Both the position numbers and the translations under genes were made by a program. The notes beneath the pieces are model-generated. The model was not told the DNA's origin, searched no databases, and saw nothing but the letters and a program-made list of their open reading frames with translations. Of a DNA stretch of 42,627 nucleotides, positions 1 through 8,708 are shown piece after piece (the first letter of the stretch is position 1; each line of letters opens with the position of its first letter). The stretch comes from Rhodothermales bacterium (lineage in GTDB: Bacteria; Bacteroidota; Rhodothermia; Rhodothermales; JAHQVL01), in the NCBI GenBank assembly GCA_041391505.1, contig JAWKNW010000036.1, forward strand, positions 1 through 42,627. Reading direction: 5' to 3'.

Positions 1-2299
1 GCGGCCGCACCGTGATGCGAGCCGATGCCACGTCGCTCACGACGCCGGCCTGATTTCGCGCCTGCACATGAAAGGTGTACGTCCCGTTGGACAAGCCGGT
101 ATATTCTTTCCGGGTCTCCGGGGTCCATTTGAGCCAACCGGCATCGAAGCCTTCGAGCCAGACACGATACCGGACCTTATCCGGTGCATCGTAGACTTGC
201 GCGGCGTAATCAAACGCGAGCGTACCCCGTTCGTAGGGGATGTCAAGCACGGCTTGCCTCGATGCGGTGCCGTCGAACAGCAGGGAATCGACGGTGCTGC
301 TCCTGATTTTCGAAATCAACACAGACGGCGCCGGTGGCGGGCCTTCAGACGGGGCCGTAACGACCCGCGCGATCCCACGCGCATGATTCAACCACAGCGC
401 GCCGTCGGGGTCTTCGTACAGTTCCGCGCCGGGCAGCGTAGTGCTCCTGGCCGTAGTGCCTGTTACCGTCAGGGCAAAACCGCCCTCGGGGTCGCGCCTC
501 ATAAGGCGTGTGGTGTCCTCGACAACGATCCATGTTGCGCCGTCACGGGTTTGTCCGACAAAATCGACGGCACGAGCTCCGATGCGATCCTCCAGAACGA
601 ACGTCGGAGGGTCGGCCACCGGCGATTGAAGCCGGAACAGCCCCGCATCGGTCGCAATGCGCAGCGTGTCGTTGAAAAAAAAGATCTCTTCCGCCCGCGC
701 CTTGAATTGCGTCTCCCCGTCGAAGCGCAGCACACGCCAGGGAGATCCATCGTGCGGAACGTCGATACGAACGAGTTGATCGGGGTGCGCCGTCGCCCAG
801 AGGCGCGTCGTGGCGGAATCCGGCTGTTCGGGGTCTGCCCGTATATCGAAGAAAAGGGGAGATATCTCTTCGGTGTGAAGGACTTCGGCAGATCCCGCGT
901 TCCAGCGCATTTGAGAAATCGTTCCTTCTCCGGTGAGATAAAACACTGACGGCTGTACGGGATCGACGAGCAGCCTGTCGTAGGTATCCTGATCCAGCAC
1001 AGAGGAAACCGAGGCCCGTTTACCCGGCTCGGCAACAATCCGAGCGAGGCCACCGCTGCATGCCGCCAGCGCATAGGCTTCGGTGGTGATCAGGTCCATG
1101 CAGAACGGGAACTGTTCGCTACTGATTTTTTCGAATCGGGCCGGCACGGTGCCGTGCCCGGGTACCAGCTCATAGATCCCGAGCATCGTGGTCGCTAACA
1201 GCCGGCCTTTCCAACGCGCGACGTGCGTAATAATACTCGGAAGTCCTTCCGATCGGCTGAAAACGGTCCACGTCATGCGGGGCTCGACGCGCGCGAGGCC
1301 ATCGTACAGGGCAAGCCAGAGCCCACCCTGGCTGTCGGGATAGATGCCCATGACCTCCAGATTCATGAGGCCATCCCGCTCGTCGACGAGCCGCGCTATC
1401 CGATACGTTGAATCCAGCAGCGCGAGGCCCCGGCCGTCGAAGCCGATGGCCAGATCACCATCGGGTAATCGTTTCAGGGTGTATGGACGGCCCTGTAGCA
1501 ACAGGTCATCGATGTCGGTGGGTTGCCTGAGGCATGTAGACGTGGATTCGGTATCAATGGCACACCGGAATAGTCCGCTTCCCATGGTTACCACCAGCAC
1601 ATGATCCGGCCCATCGGAAGCAAGATCAAAATTGTCCCTGAGTGCATCGCCTTGCAAGGCCATAGGAACCAGTTGCTCCCCTTCGTCCAGCGTCCAGAGC
1701 CCGCCTCGCGACATGATGACGAGGCGGTTGCCCATGGCCTCCATGCTCTGGAAGGCCTCTTCGGCACGCCATACCTGCATGGTGTCGTTCGCCCAGCGAA
1801 ACAGGTAGTGCAGCGTGAGGAAGTAAACGCTATCGCCAATCGGCACAACGTCTTTTACATAGGTAAAATCCCTGTTTTCGGGGGGGACGTTGTCGATCAG
1901 GGAGTAGAAAGCCGGCATGCCGGCGGAGTCGGCGGCCATGAAGCCGAACTGGCCGTAGCTGCCGACATACATCGTCCCGTCATCCCCCTGGGCCAGGCGA
2001 TGGACAATGTTGCCCCCGGGAATAGAAATCAGTTCCCAGTTCACTCCGTCGTGGATCAGTAAGCCGCCCTGGGTGCCAACATAGAGAAGGCCCCGGTCGT
2101 CCATCGTCACCGAATAGGTCGCCGAAGACGCGCCAAATACCGTCGTGTCGAAATAACGTAGCGGGAGTCGCCCTGCTTCGGTCCAGTCTGCTCGCTGCTG
2201 CCCCATGAGCCGGGGCGCCCCGACGTGCATGACCAAGCCGATAATAAACAATACCCTTAGCCCAAAGCCGCTACGTCCTGGATAAGCTATCAAGACCAT
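1..2299 (-). CDS. Y_Y_Y beta-propeller sensor, N-terminal part (cut by window edge)
   Basis: A continuous minus-strand frame of 766 codons runs from ATG at 2299 off the left edge of the window. It begins with a hydrophobic signal or anchor segment (residues about 5-32). A long stretch of short repeats follows, of the type 'GTMYVGSYGQFGF' and 'DSQGGLWLALYDGLARV', which is how two-component-regulator propeller (Reg_prop) repeats look. Residues about 688-765 match the Y_Y_Y domain (YERGTLAFDYAA, then YRVWLEGFDAGW, then YTFHVQARNQAG). Such proteins are periplasmic ligand sensors continuing into a histidine kinase, a hybrid two-component system or a LuxR/GerE output; that output lies outside the window. 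GGAGG abuts the ATG with no spacer, so a TTG two codons downstream (2293), with 6-nt spacing, is an alternative start. Family assignment is firm; the output domain is unknown. Confidence 0.85.
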   Translation of the reverse strand, partial: MVLIAYPGRSGFGLRVLFIIGLVMHVGAPRLMGQQRADWTEAGRLPLRYFDTTVFGASSATYSVTMDDRGLLYVGTQGGLLIHDGVNWELISIPGGNIVHRLAQGDDGTMYVGSYGQFGFMAADSAGMPAFYSLIDNVPPENRDFTYVKDVVPIGDSVYFLTLHYLFRWANDTMQVWRAEEAFQSMEAMGNRLVIMSRGGLWTLDEGEQLVPMALQGDALRDNFDLASDGPDHVLVVTMGSGLFRCAIDTESTSTCLRQPTDIDDLLLQGRPYTLKRLPDGDLAIGFDGRGLALLDSTYRIARLVDERDGLMNLEVMGIYPDSQGGLWLALYDGLARVEPRMTWTVFSRSEGLPSIITHVARWKGRLLATTMLGIYELVPGHGTVPARFEKISSEQFPFCMDLITTEAYALAACSGGLARIVAEPGKRASVSSVLDQDTYDRLLVDPVQPSVFYLTGEGTISQMRWNAGSAEVLHTEEISPLFFDIRADPEQPDSATTRLWATAHPDQLVRIDVPHDGSPWRVLRFDGETQFKARAEEIFFFNDTLRIATDAGLFRLQSPVADPPTFVLEDRIGARAVDFVGQTRDGATWIVVEDTTRLMRRDPEGGFALTVTGTTARSTTLPGAELYEDPDGALWLNHARGIARVVTAPSEGPPPAPSVLISKIRSSTVDSLLFDGTASRQAVLDIPYERGTLAFDYAAQVYDAPDKVRYRVWLEGFDAGWLKWTPETRKEYTGLSNGTYTFHVQARNQAGVVSDVASARITVRP

Positions 2300-2587
2300 C
2301 CTCCGATCATCGGGGTGTTATTCACAGATGCGGGTGCTGGAATGCATGGTGCAGGATATGCCCTTAAAAATCATGTTCCTGACAGGTCATACCGTACCCT
2401 GCATCGTCTCATCGGTGCACCCTGGTGCGCACGGTCCGCATCTCCCTGCAGAGCAAGGATCCCGCCAAGCGCGGCTTCCTGCCCGACGCCGCTGGAGCGT
2501 GCCGAGGGCCGAATCCATGGAGTGGGGATTGACCTCGCGCGGAAACGCCCTGGCGCCGCCTCTCCCCCCGGTGTGCTTCATCTACAC
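2300..2587. other. Intergenic, upstream of the sensor gene
   Basis: No convincing coding frame. It should carry the promoter of the leftward sensor gene. Stretches such as GGGTGCT, GGTGCA and CCTGCATC are faintly like the GGATGCA heptads found elsewhere, but too degenerate to call. Confidence 0.5.
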
Positions 2588-2620
2588 AAAAAAAGGGCTG
2601 CCCTCTATGAGAGCAGCCCT
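2588..2620 (-). terminator. Rho-independent terminator
   Basis: On the minus strand a perfect 8-bp stem, AGGGCTGC / GCAGCCCT (2613-2620 with 2594-2601), with an 11-nt loop is followed by a run of T (2588-2594). It sits about 28 bp past the stop codon of the DUF4097-like gene, which is transcribed in the same direction. Confidence 0.88.
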
Positions 2621-2647
2621 GGATATGCTACCGATAGAACAGGAAAT

Positions 2648-3556
2648 CTACCGTCGCCGCAGCGACACATTGCCCACGCCGGCGCGCATGAAGAGGTCCG
2701 GGCCGCCGCCGTTGATCTCGCCTTCGAACGACTTCGTCATCCATTTGCCTTTCACCTCGAGCGAGAAATCGCAACTGGCCGAGCCCATGCTCGCGACGGC
2801 ATCGACATACACGCCCGCGCCGTTGTCGAGATAAACCGTCACATTCCCCGCGCCCGTTTCGAGCCGCGAATCGTCTTCCGGCTGGCGAACGATGTAGGCC
2901 GTGATGTTGCCGGCCCCGGTGTTGGCGCGCACCGATCCTTCGACATCGCGCAATTCGACGTTGCCTGCACCCGTATTAACCTCAACCTGGCTGCTTCCAC
3001 CCTCGATATTGATGTTTCCGGCACCCGTCGTGATGTCCACCGCACCCATCACCCGCTCCATGTCGATGTTGCCGGCGCCCGTCTTACCCGACACATCACC
3101 TTCGAGACGCGTCACGGCGACATTGCCGGCGCCCGACTCGAAATCGACGTTATAATCGAACGGCACCTCCACCTTGACGCGGATCTTGAGGTTATTCTTG
3201 TTGTTGCCGCCCCAGCGGGAGCCCCGCCCCTGATATTTAGAGACGACGGTCACATCGCCCCCATCCTGTTCGATCGAATACTCGTGATACCGCTCGAGCA
3301 GCTCACGCGCCTCGTCTTCATCGTTCACCCGCACCGTGCGCTCCAACTCCACAACGACGCGATCCCCCGAACTGGTCACAACCTCGATGTTGCCATAGTC
3401 CAGCTCGAGGTAGAGCGTACCGCCCGGGCGCACCTTGAAGGTCTCCTTGACGGTATCGGTGATGTCCTTTCCTTCACGGACAGACGCCGCGTCGCGGGGC
3501 GACAGCGGGCCGGCCACGAAAAGAAGACCGAGAACGAGGTATCCGATGATGGTCAT
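2648..3556 (-). CDS. Secreted DUF4097-like beta-helix/adhesin-type protein
   Basis: 302 aa with an N-terminal signal peptide (hydrophobic residues 3-16). The second half is a ladder of short beta-strand repeats marked by (T/S)GAGN(V/I), six copies about 19-22 residues apart plus a variant AGVGNV near the C-terminus. This is the pattern of DUF4097/DUF2807 putative auto-transporter-adhesin proteins, which fold as right-handed beta-helices. Residues about 35-140 hold a charged, strand-rich domain. Exported, probably periplasmic or surface-located; substrate unknown. A single-gene unit ending in an intrinsic terminator and transcribed divergently from the DUF3500 gene. Confidence 0.8.
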   Translation of the reverse strand: MTIIGYLVLGLLFVAGPLSPRDAASVREGKDITDTVKETFKVRPGGTLYLELDYGNIEVVTSSGDRVVVELERTVRVNDEDEARELLERYHEYSIEQDGGDVTVVSKYQGRGSRWGGNNKNNLKIRVKVEVPFDYNVDFESGAGNVAVTRLEGDVSGKTGAGNIDMERVMGAVDITTGAGNINIEGGSSQVEVNTGAGNVELRDVEGSVRANTGAGNITAYIVRQPEDDSRLETGAGNVTVYLDNGAGVYVDAVASMGSASCDFSLEVKGKWMTKSFEGEINGGGPDLFMRAGVGNVSLRRR

Positions 3557-3732
3557 GGCATTTCGGTTTTAACGGATTGAATGCTCCTGCCGGATACGCG
3601 GTATGCCGAGCGGTGGTTACGTACGGCGTCAAAATAATGCCGCGTGCAAAGCCAAACCGGCAGAATTCACAACACGACACGCCAGAATCACCGATTTTGG
3701 ACCGTTTCGCTCACGACATCCCTCGAAAAACC

Positions 3733-4773
3733 GTGAAAATCTCCCTCGTACCGATAGCGGCGCTGGCCGCCGCCCTGTTCGTCGCGCCGGCCGGCTTCGG
3801 GCAGGCGCTGCCGGCATCCCCGGAAACCGCCCCGGCGATGCGCGAGGCCGCCGTGCAGCTGCTCGCGACGCTGGATGCGAGCCAGCGTGAGCGCGCATCG
3901 TTCCCCTTCGCCGATGCCGAACGGGAGAACTGGTTCTTCGTCCCCATCCCGGGGCAGCGCAAGGGGTTGCCCATCAAGGAGATGACCGCGGATCAGCGGA
4001 AAGCGGCGCAAGCGCTGCTGCGGAGCGCCCTGAGCCATCCCGGCTACCTCCGCGCCACCGGCGTGCGCGTCCTGGAGGGGATTCTCGGCCAGATCGAAAA
4101 CAACCCGGTCTATCGCGATCCCGAGCTGTATTACGTCACCCTCTTCGGCGATCCCGCGGGGGCCGCGCCGTGGGGATGGCGTTTCGAGGGCCATCATCTG
4201 TCGCTCAACTTTTCCTCGGTATCCGGCGCCGTGGCGATCACGCCGGCCTTTTTCGGATCCAACCCCGCGCAGGTCCTCGAAGGCCCCTTCGCCGGCTTCC
4301 GGCTCCACGCCGATGAGGAAGACCTGGCGCGCGCCCTGCTCGAGTCGCTCGCGACCGACCAGCGCGCGCTGGCGATCATCGACGCCGTGGCGCCGCGCGA
4401 CATCATTTCGGGCAACAAACGCGACGCCTCGCTCGAACGCTTCGAGGGCATCCCCCTCACCCGCCTGAACGCCGAGCAGCGCGCCATGCTCTGGCGGCTG
4501 ATCGAGATCTACGCCGGCAACGCGCGCGCCGACGAGGCCGCACACACCATGGAACGCTTCCGGTCCGCCCCGGCCGACAGCCTGTTTTTCGCCTGGGCCG
4601 GCTCCGGCGCGGTCGGCGATCCGCATTATTACCGGATCCATACGCCGACCATGCTGATTGAATACGACAACACGCAGAACGACGGCAACCACGTGCACAG
4701 CGTGCTCCGCGACCTCACGAACGACTTCGCCGGCGACCTGCTGCGCCGGCATTACGAACAGGCCAACCACTGA
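3733..4773 (+). CDS. DUF3500 domain secreted protein
   Basis: 346 aa from a GTG start. This start is chosen because the next residues (KISLVPIAALAAALFVAPAG) form a clean signal peptide ending near GFGQA; the open frame extends upstream to ATG 3577, but that extension reads like non-coding sequence. The body matches DUF3500: ENWFFVPIPGQRKGLP near the start, WGWRFEGHHLSLNF in the middle, PHYYRIHTPTMLIEYDNTQ and NHVHSVLRD at the end. The family's biochemical role is not established. Conserved His and Trp residues suggest a binding or hydrolytic site, but none is assigned. Followed after 36 bp by a co-directional dehydrogenase gene, so the two may be co-transcribed. Confidence 0.85.
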   Translation: MKISLVPIAALAAALFVAPAGFGQALPASPETAPAMREAAVQLLATLDASQRERASFPFADAERENWFFVPIPGQRKGLPIKEMTADQRKAAQALLRSALSHPGYLRATGVRVLEGILGQIENNPVYRDPELYYVTLFGDPAGAAPWGWRFEGHHLSLNFSSVSGAVAITPAFFGSNPAQVLEGPFAGFRLHADEEDLARALLESLATDQRALAIIDAVAPRDIISGNKRDASLERFEGIPLTRLNAEQRAMLWRLIEIYAGNARADEAAHTMERFRSAPADSLFFAWAGSGAVGDPHYYRIHTPTMLIEYDNTQNDGNHVHSVLRDLTNDFAGDLLRRHYEQANH

Positions 4774-4809
4774 CCCGCCACCCCTGAACGCCAAGCCTTA
4801 CCCCGTTAC

Positions 4810-5664
4810 ATGCCCGACCATCCCTACACCGTCCCCAACGAGATGCCTCCCGCCCCGATCCATCGGGTGCTGACCGGCCAGAATGCCCTCATCACCGGCG
4901 CCAGCAAGGGGCTGGGCGCGGCGATCGCCATAGGGTTCGCCCAGGCGGGGGCGAATGTCGTCGTCAACTACCACTCTGACGAGGCCGGCGCGCGCGAAGT
5001 GGCCAAGCAGATCGAGGCCGCCGGCCAGAAAGCCCTCGTCTTCAAAGCCGACGTGGGGAAAGAGGATCAGGTGATCGCCATGTTCGAGGCGATGCGGGAG
5101 ACTTTCGGCCGCATCGACATCGTGGTCCCCAACTCGGGCTTCCAGCTCAACGCGCCGACGGACGAGATGACGCTCGACCAGTGGCAGCGGGTGATCGACA
5201 CGAACCTGACTGGCCAGTTCCTCTGCGCCCGCGAAGCCATCCGGGCGTTCAAGCGCCAGGGCATCGACCGCAGCGTCTCGTACGCGATGGGCAAGATTAT
5301 TCACATGAGTTCGGTGCACGACATCATACCGTGGGAAGGCCACGTCAACTACGCGGCCGCCAAAGGCGGGGTGATGCTGCTGATGAAAAGCATCGCGCAG
5401 GAAGTCGCCCACCTCCGGATCCGCGTGAACGCGATCTCGCCCGGCGCCATCCGCACCCCCATGAACGTCGAGAAGTTTACGTCACACGAGATCTACGAGG
5501 ACCAGCTCCTGCGTCTGATCCCCTCCAAACGCATCGGAGAGCCCGAGGATATCGCCCGCGCGACGGTCTGGCTGGCCTCCGACGAGTCGGACTACGTGCA
5601 CGGCACCACGCTCTACATCGACGGCGGGATGACGCTGTATCCGGGGTTTATCGGGGGAGGATAA
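4810..5664 (+). CDS. Short-chain dehydrogenase (glucose 1-dehydrogenase-like SDR)
   Basis: 284 aa classical SDR. Cofactor motif TGASKGLG at 29-36, NSG at 108-110 (in place of the usual NNAG), Asn132 in TNLTG, and catalytic Ser168, Tyr181, Lys185 (YAAAKGG). The C-terminus IDGGMTLYPGF is typical of glucose 1-dehydrogenase-like or 3-oxoacyl-reductase-like members. It is predicted to oxidise or reduce a sugar or polyol with NAD(P); the substrate cannot be read from sequence. The first 20 residues are an unusual Pro-rich extension, and Met12 (4843) is an alternative start. Convergent with the next gene, 11 bp apart. Confidence 0.85.
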   Translation: MPDHPYTVPNEMPPAPIHRVLTGQNALITGASKGLGAAIAIGFAQAGANVVVNYHSDEAGAREVAKQIEAAGQKALVFKADVGKEDQVIAMFEAMRETFGRIDIVVPNSGFQLNAPTDEMTLDQWQRVIDTNLTGQFLCAREAIRAFKRQGIDRSVSYAMGKIIHMSSVHDIIPWEGHVNYAAAKGGVMLLMKSIAQEVAHLRIRVNAISPGAIRTPMNVEKFTSHEIYEDQLLRLIPSKRIGEPEDIARATVWLASDESDYVHGTTLYIDGGMTLYPGFIGGG

Positions 5665-5675
5665 CAGGAGGGGGG

Positions 5676-6533
5676 TCAGATCGAGTACGAGGAGAACCCG
5701 CCGTCGATCGGGACGACGTTGCCGGTCACGAAGCGGGAGGCGTCGGAGAGGAGGTAGATGACGGTGCCGACGAGTTCTTCGGGTTCGCCGTAGCGGCCCA
5801 TCGGGGTATGCGCGAGCACCTTTTGCGCGCGGGGCGTGTATTCGCCGGTCTCCTGGTCGATGTGGAGGAAGCGGAGCTGCTCGGTCATGAAGAACCCCGG
5901 CGCCAGGGCGTTGACGCGGACGCCCGTGTGGGCGAAGTGGACGGAGAGCCAGCGGGTGAAGTTGGCGACGGCGGCCTTGGCGGCGGAGTAGGCCGACACC
6001 TTGGTGAGCGGCGCGAGGGCGCTCATCGAGGAGATGTTCACGATGGAGCCCCGGCCGGCCTTCACCATGCTTTTCGCGAAGACCTTGGTGGGCAGGAACG
6101 TCCCCATAAAATTGAGCCCGAAAACGAACTGGAAGCCGGCGTATTCGAGATCGAAGAATCCGGTGATGCCCTCCTTGTCGATTTCATCCAGCTCCAGAAA
6201 TTCCTCCGTCGTCGTTCCCCGCGGGTCGTTGCCGCCGGCGCCGTTGATCAGGATGTGGGGCGTTCCCCACAGCGTCTCGATGCGCTCGCGGCAGATATGC
6301 AGTTGCTCCTCGTTCATGACGTCGCAGGCGAACGGGGCCGCGTCGCCGCCGGCCCGCTCGATATCGTCCGATACCCGCCTCGCCTGATCGAGGTTGATGT
6401 CCAGCACGGCCACCTTGACCCCCACGGCCGCCAGCGACCGCGCCAGCGTGCCGCACAGCGCGCCGCCGGCCCCGGTGATGACCGCCACCTTGCCGTCGAG
6501 GTCGAACTGCTGCATGATGTGTTGTTTGTCCAT
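5676..6533 (-). CDS. SDR oxidoreductase, D-mannonate oxidoreductase (UxuB)-like
   Basis: 285 aa. Cofactor loop TGAGGALCG (20-28), NGAGGNDPRGTT (97-108), Asn141, catalytic Ser169, Tyr182, Lys186, and C-terminal PIDGGFSSYSI. The long insert between the cofactor loop and the active site (residues about 105-138, ending FQFVFGLNFMGTF) and the GGND/GTTT motif are features I associate with SDR-type D-mannonate oxidoreductases (fructuronate reductase) of uronate catabolism. Start at ATG 6533, 5 bp after the stop of the upstream TIM-barrel gene, so the two are almost certainly co-translated. An upstream in-frame Met at 6644 lies inside the preceding gene and is unlikely. Alternative reading: another sugar-acid SDR such as a KduD relative. 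Confidence 0.75.
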   Translation of the reverse strand: MDKQHIMQQFDLDGKVAVITGAGGALCGTLARSLAAVGVKVAVLDINLDQARRVSDDIERAGGDAAPFACDVMNEEQLHICRERIETLWGTPHILINGAGGNDPRGTTTEEFLELDEIDKEGITGFFDLEYAGFQFVFGLNFMGTFLPTKVFAKSMVKAGRGSIVNISSMSALAPLTKVSAYSAAKAAVANFTRWLSVHFAHTGVRVNALAPGFFMTEQLRFLHIDQETGEYTPRAQKVLAHTPMGRYGEPEELVGTVIYLLSDASRFVTGNVVPIDGGFSSYSI

Positions 6534-6538
6534 CGCCC

Positions 6539-7459
6539 TCACCACTTCGGAATAAATTGACGCAGGTAGGCATGGCTCTGACGCAGCGCCGCCTTGCGGG
6601 CCTCGAGCGAACCCTCGAAGGCCCGGTCTTCGACCTCGACACACACGGCGCCGCGGTAGCCGGTATCGCCGAGGGTGGCGACGAATTGGCCCCAGTCGAC
6701 GTCGCCGAGACCGGGCAGTTTCGGGGTATGAAACTGGTTCGGAAACGCAAAAACCCCCACATCGTCCAGCCGGTGGCGATCGATGCGGGCGTCCTTGGCA
6801 TGGATGTGAAAGAGCTTGCCGGCAAACTCGCGCATGGGCTTCAGGTAGTCCATGTGCTGCAAGATCATGTGGGACGGGTCGTAGTTGAGCCCGAAGGAGT
6901 CGCTCGAAATATCGTCGAACATACGGCGCCAGATGGCCGGCGAGTGGGCCAGGTTTTTACCGCCGGGCCATTCGTCCCGGGTGAACGACATCGGGCAGTT
7001 TTCGATGGCGACGCGCACGCCCCGTTTTTCGGCGTGTTTGATGAGGGGCTTCCACACCTTCTTGAAACGCGGCCAGTTTTCGTCGACCGTCTTCGTCCAG
7101 TCCCGCCCGATGAACGTGTTCGCCACGCCGATCTCGAGACGGGCCGAAGCATCGATCACCTTCTTGATGTGTTCGGCATAGACGCTGCCTTCGTCCTCGT
7201 CCGGACACAGCGGATTCGGGTAATAGCCCAGTCCACTGATCGTCACGCCGGTGTCGGCGACGAGCTGCTGGACGGCTTTCGCCTCTTTTTTGCCGAACGC
7301 CGTGACGTCGATGTGCGTCACGCCGGCGTAGCGCCGCTCGGCCTTGCCGGCCGGCCAGCACATGACTTCCACGCAATCGTACCCTTCCTGCGCGGCAAAC
7401 GTGAGGACGTCCTTGAGGCTGAGCTCCGGCAGGATGGCGCTGACGAATCCTAGTTTCAT
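6539..7459 (-). CDS. Sugar phosphate isomerase/epimerase family TIM barrel
   Basis: 306 aa, AP-endonuclease-2/xylose-isomerase-like TIM barrel. It starts MKLGFVSAILPELSL. Probable divalent-metal ligands are Glu153 (AIENCP), Asp194 (NYDPSH), His220 (FHIHAKD) and a Glu at 275-277 (VEVED), as in tagatose/psicose epimerases and inosose isomerases. Cytoplasmic, no signal peptide. It lies between a Gfo/Idh/MocA gene (upstream) and the UxuB-like SDR (5 bp downstream), a combination common in carbohydrate-acid or inositol-like catabolic operons. The upstream gap holds an inverted heptad repeat. The exact sugar is unknown. Confidence 0.85.
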   Translation of the reverse strand: MKLGFVSAILPELSLKDVLTFAAQEGYDCVEVMCWPAGKAERRYAGVTHIDVTAFGKKEAKAVQQLVADTGVTISGLGYYPNPLCPDEDEGSVYAEHIKKVIDASARLEIGVANTFIGRDWTKTVDENWPRFKKVWKPLIKHAEKRGVRVAIENCPMSFTRDEWPGGKNLAHSPAIWRRMFDDISSDSFGLNYDPSHMILQHMDYLKPMREFAGKLFHIHAKDARIDRHRLDDVGVFAFPNQFHTPKLPGLGDVDWGQFVATLGDTGYRGAVCVEVEDRAFEGSLEARKAALRQSHAYLRQFIPKW

Positions 7460-7468
7460 GGCTGAACG

Positions 7469-7562
7469 GGTTTAAAGTTCAAGGTTTATGGTTTAAGGTA
7501 TGATGAACGTTTAGCAGGTCCGAAGATCATCTCGTTGAACCTTGAACGTCGAACCTTAAACC
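7469..7562. repeat. Inverted heptad repeat, GGTTYAA type
   Basis: Left arm 7469-7499 is four 7-bp units plus a partial one (GGTTTAA AGTTCAA GGTTTAT GGTTTAA). Right arm 7534-7562 is four units of the complement (TTGAACC TTGAACG TCGAACC TTAAACC). A 34-nt spacer separates them. The right arm runs directly into the stop codon (TCA 7563-7565) of the upstream Gfo/Idh gene. In the transcript it can fold as an imperfect hairpin between the two genes. The same family recurs at 39201-39289. Confidence 0.85.
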
Positions 7563-8708
7563 TCAGACGCTCACCCAACGCTGTTCGCGGTTGCTCTGTA
7601 CGATGGCGTCGCAAATAACGATCTCCTTATGGCCGTCGGCAAAGGTGGGGTACAGGGCTTTTTCGGCGGGGATGCCGTCGCGGATGGCATCGTAGAAGGC
7701 CCGGAAGCACTGCTTGAAGGTGTCAGGAAAGCCCTCGTTGTGACCGCCGGGATAGTTGGCGAACGGACGGACGAGGTCGTTCATCAGGGCCGGGTCCTTG
7801 ATGAGGGTTTCATTGGGCTGGTTGCGGTGGCCGACCCACAGTTCGTTCGGGGTTTCGCTGCTCCAGCCGAGGGCGCCTTTGGTCCCGGAAATTTCGTATC
7901 GGAGGCTGTTTTTCCGGCCGGCGGTCACCTGCGAGACCCACAACACGCCGCGCCCGCCCTGCTTGAACCGCAGCAGCACCGCGCCGCAGTCGTCGGTCGT
8001 GATCTCCACGGGCTCCGTTTCCATCTGGGCGCTCATCTTGCCCGTAAAGGTGGCGATCTCGCCTTTCGGCCGCTTGCGCACCGGATGCACGGTCTTCAGG
8101 TCGGCGAAGACGGCCTCGACCTCCAACCGGGCGACGGACGACACGAGGTCCATCCAGTGCGTCCCGATGTCCGACACCGCGCGAAGCGCCCCGCCCTGGT
8201 CGGCCAGGACCCGCCAGTTGTAGTCGGTGTCGTAGAGGAGCCAGTCCTGCACGTAGTGCCCCACCACGGAGATCACGTCCCCGCAGGCGCCGGACTCGAT
8301 GCGTGCGCGGGCTTCGAGGTTCAGCGGGTAGAAGCGGATGTTGTAGCACACGCCGGCGGCCAGCCCCGAGGCGGCGGCCTGCTCGACGAGCTTCGCCGAC
8401 TCCTTCGCCGTCATCGCCAGCGGCTTCTCGCACATGACGTGTTTGCCGGCGGCCAGCGCGCGGCTCGCCATGTCATAGTGGAGCACGTTGGGGACGGCGA
8501 GATGGATGGATTGCACCGCATCGTCGCGCAACACCTCCTCGAAAGAACCATACGCGGTTTTTAGCCCGAGCGCATCGCAGGCCGATCTGGATTTAGCCGG
8601 CGTGCTGCCCAGGATGCCCGTGACACGGACGCCAAGCCGCGTCAGGGCCTCGGCATGAACGGGCCCGATGAACCCCGTGCCGACGACGGCGACACCGATA
8701 TCATACAT
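7563..8708 (-). CDS. Gfo/Idh/MocA family oxidoreductase
   Basis: 381 aa. N-terminal Rossmann fold with GTGFIG (VVGTGFIGPVHAEAL) and the family signature EKP (HVMCEKPLAM) around residues 92-101. The C-terminal alpha/beta domain carries SDIGTHWMD, with the His typical of the sugar-binding site, and the end region PTFADGHKE. Predicted cytoplasmic NAD(P)-dependent sugar or inositol dehydrogenase. First gene of the leftward unit with the TIM-barrel and UxuB-like genes. Its upstream region holds a GGTATGG-type hairpin about 100 bp before the start, and it is divergent from the enolase-superfamily gene. Confidence 0.88.
   Translation of the reverse strand: MYDIGVAVVGTGFIGPVHAEALTRLGVRVTGILGSTPAKSRSACDALGLKTAYGSFEEVLRDDAVQSIHLAVPNVLHYDMASRALAAGKHVMCEKPLAMTAKESAKLVEQAAASGLAAGVCYNIRFYPLNLEARARIESGACGDVISVVGHYVQDWLLYDTDYNWRVLADQGGALRAVSDIGTHWMDLVSSVARLEVEAVFADLKTVHPVRKRPKGEIATFTGKMSAQMETEPVEITTDDCGAVLLRFKQGGRGVLWVSQVTAGRKNSLRYEISGTKGALGWSSETPNELWVGHRNQPNETLIKDPALMNDLVRPFANYPGGHNEGFPDTFKQCFRAFYDAIRDGIPAEKALYPTFADGHKEIVICDAIVQSNREQRWVSV

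Noticed and set aside
68..949. Rightward open frame of 293 codons near the left edge.
   Set aside because: It is antisense to the sensor gene, whose minus-strand translation shows clear propeller and Y_Y_Y motifs; the rightward product is low in hydrophobic residues and has no recognisable domain.
2328..2442. Possible degenerate inverted GGATGCA heptads upstream of the sensor gene.
   Set aside because: Only scattered GGTGCA, GGATAT and CCTGCATC pieces; the 7-bp phase is broken and pairing is weak.
3577..3732. Longer start (ATG 3577) for the DUF3500 protein.
   Set aside because: The extra 52 residues would bury the signal peptide and read like intergenic sequence; GTG 3733 places the signal peptide at the N-terminus.
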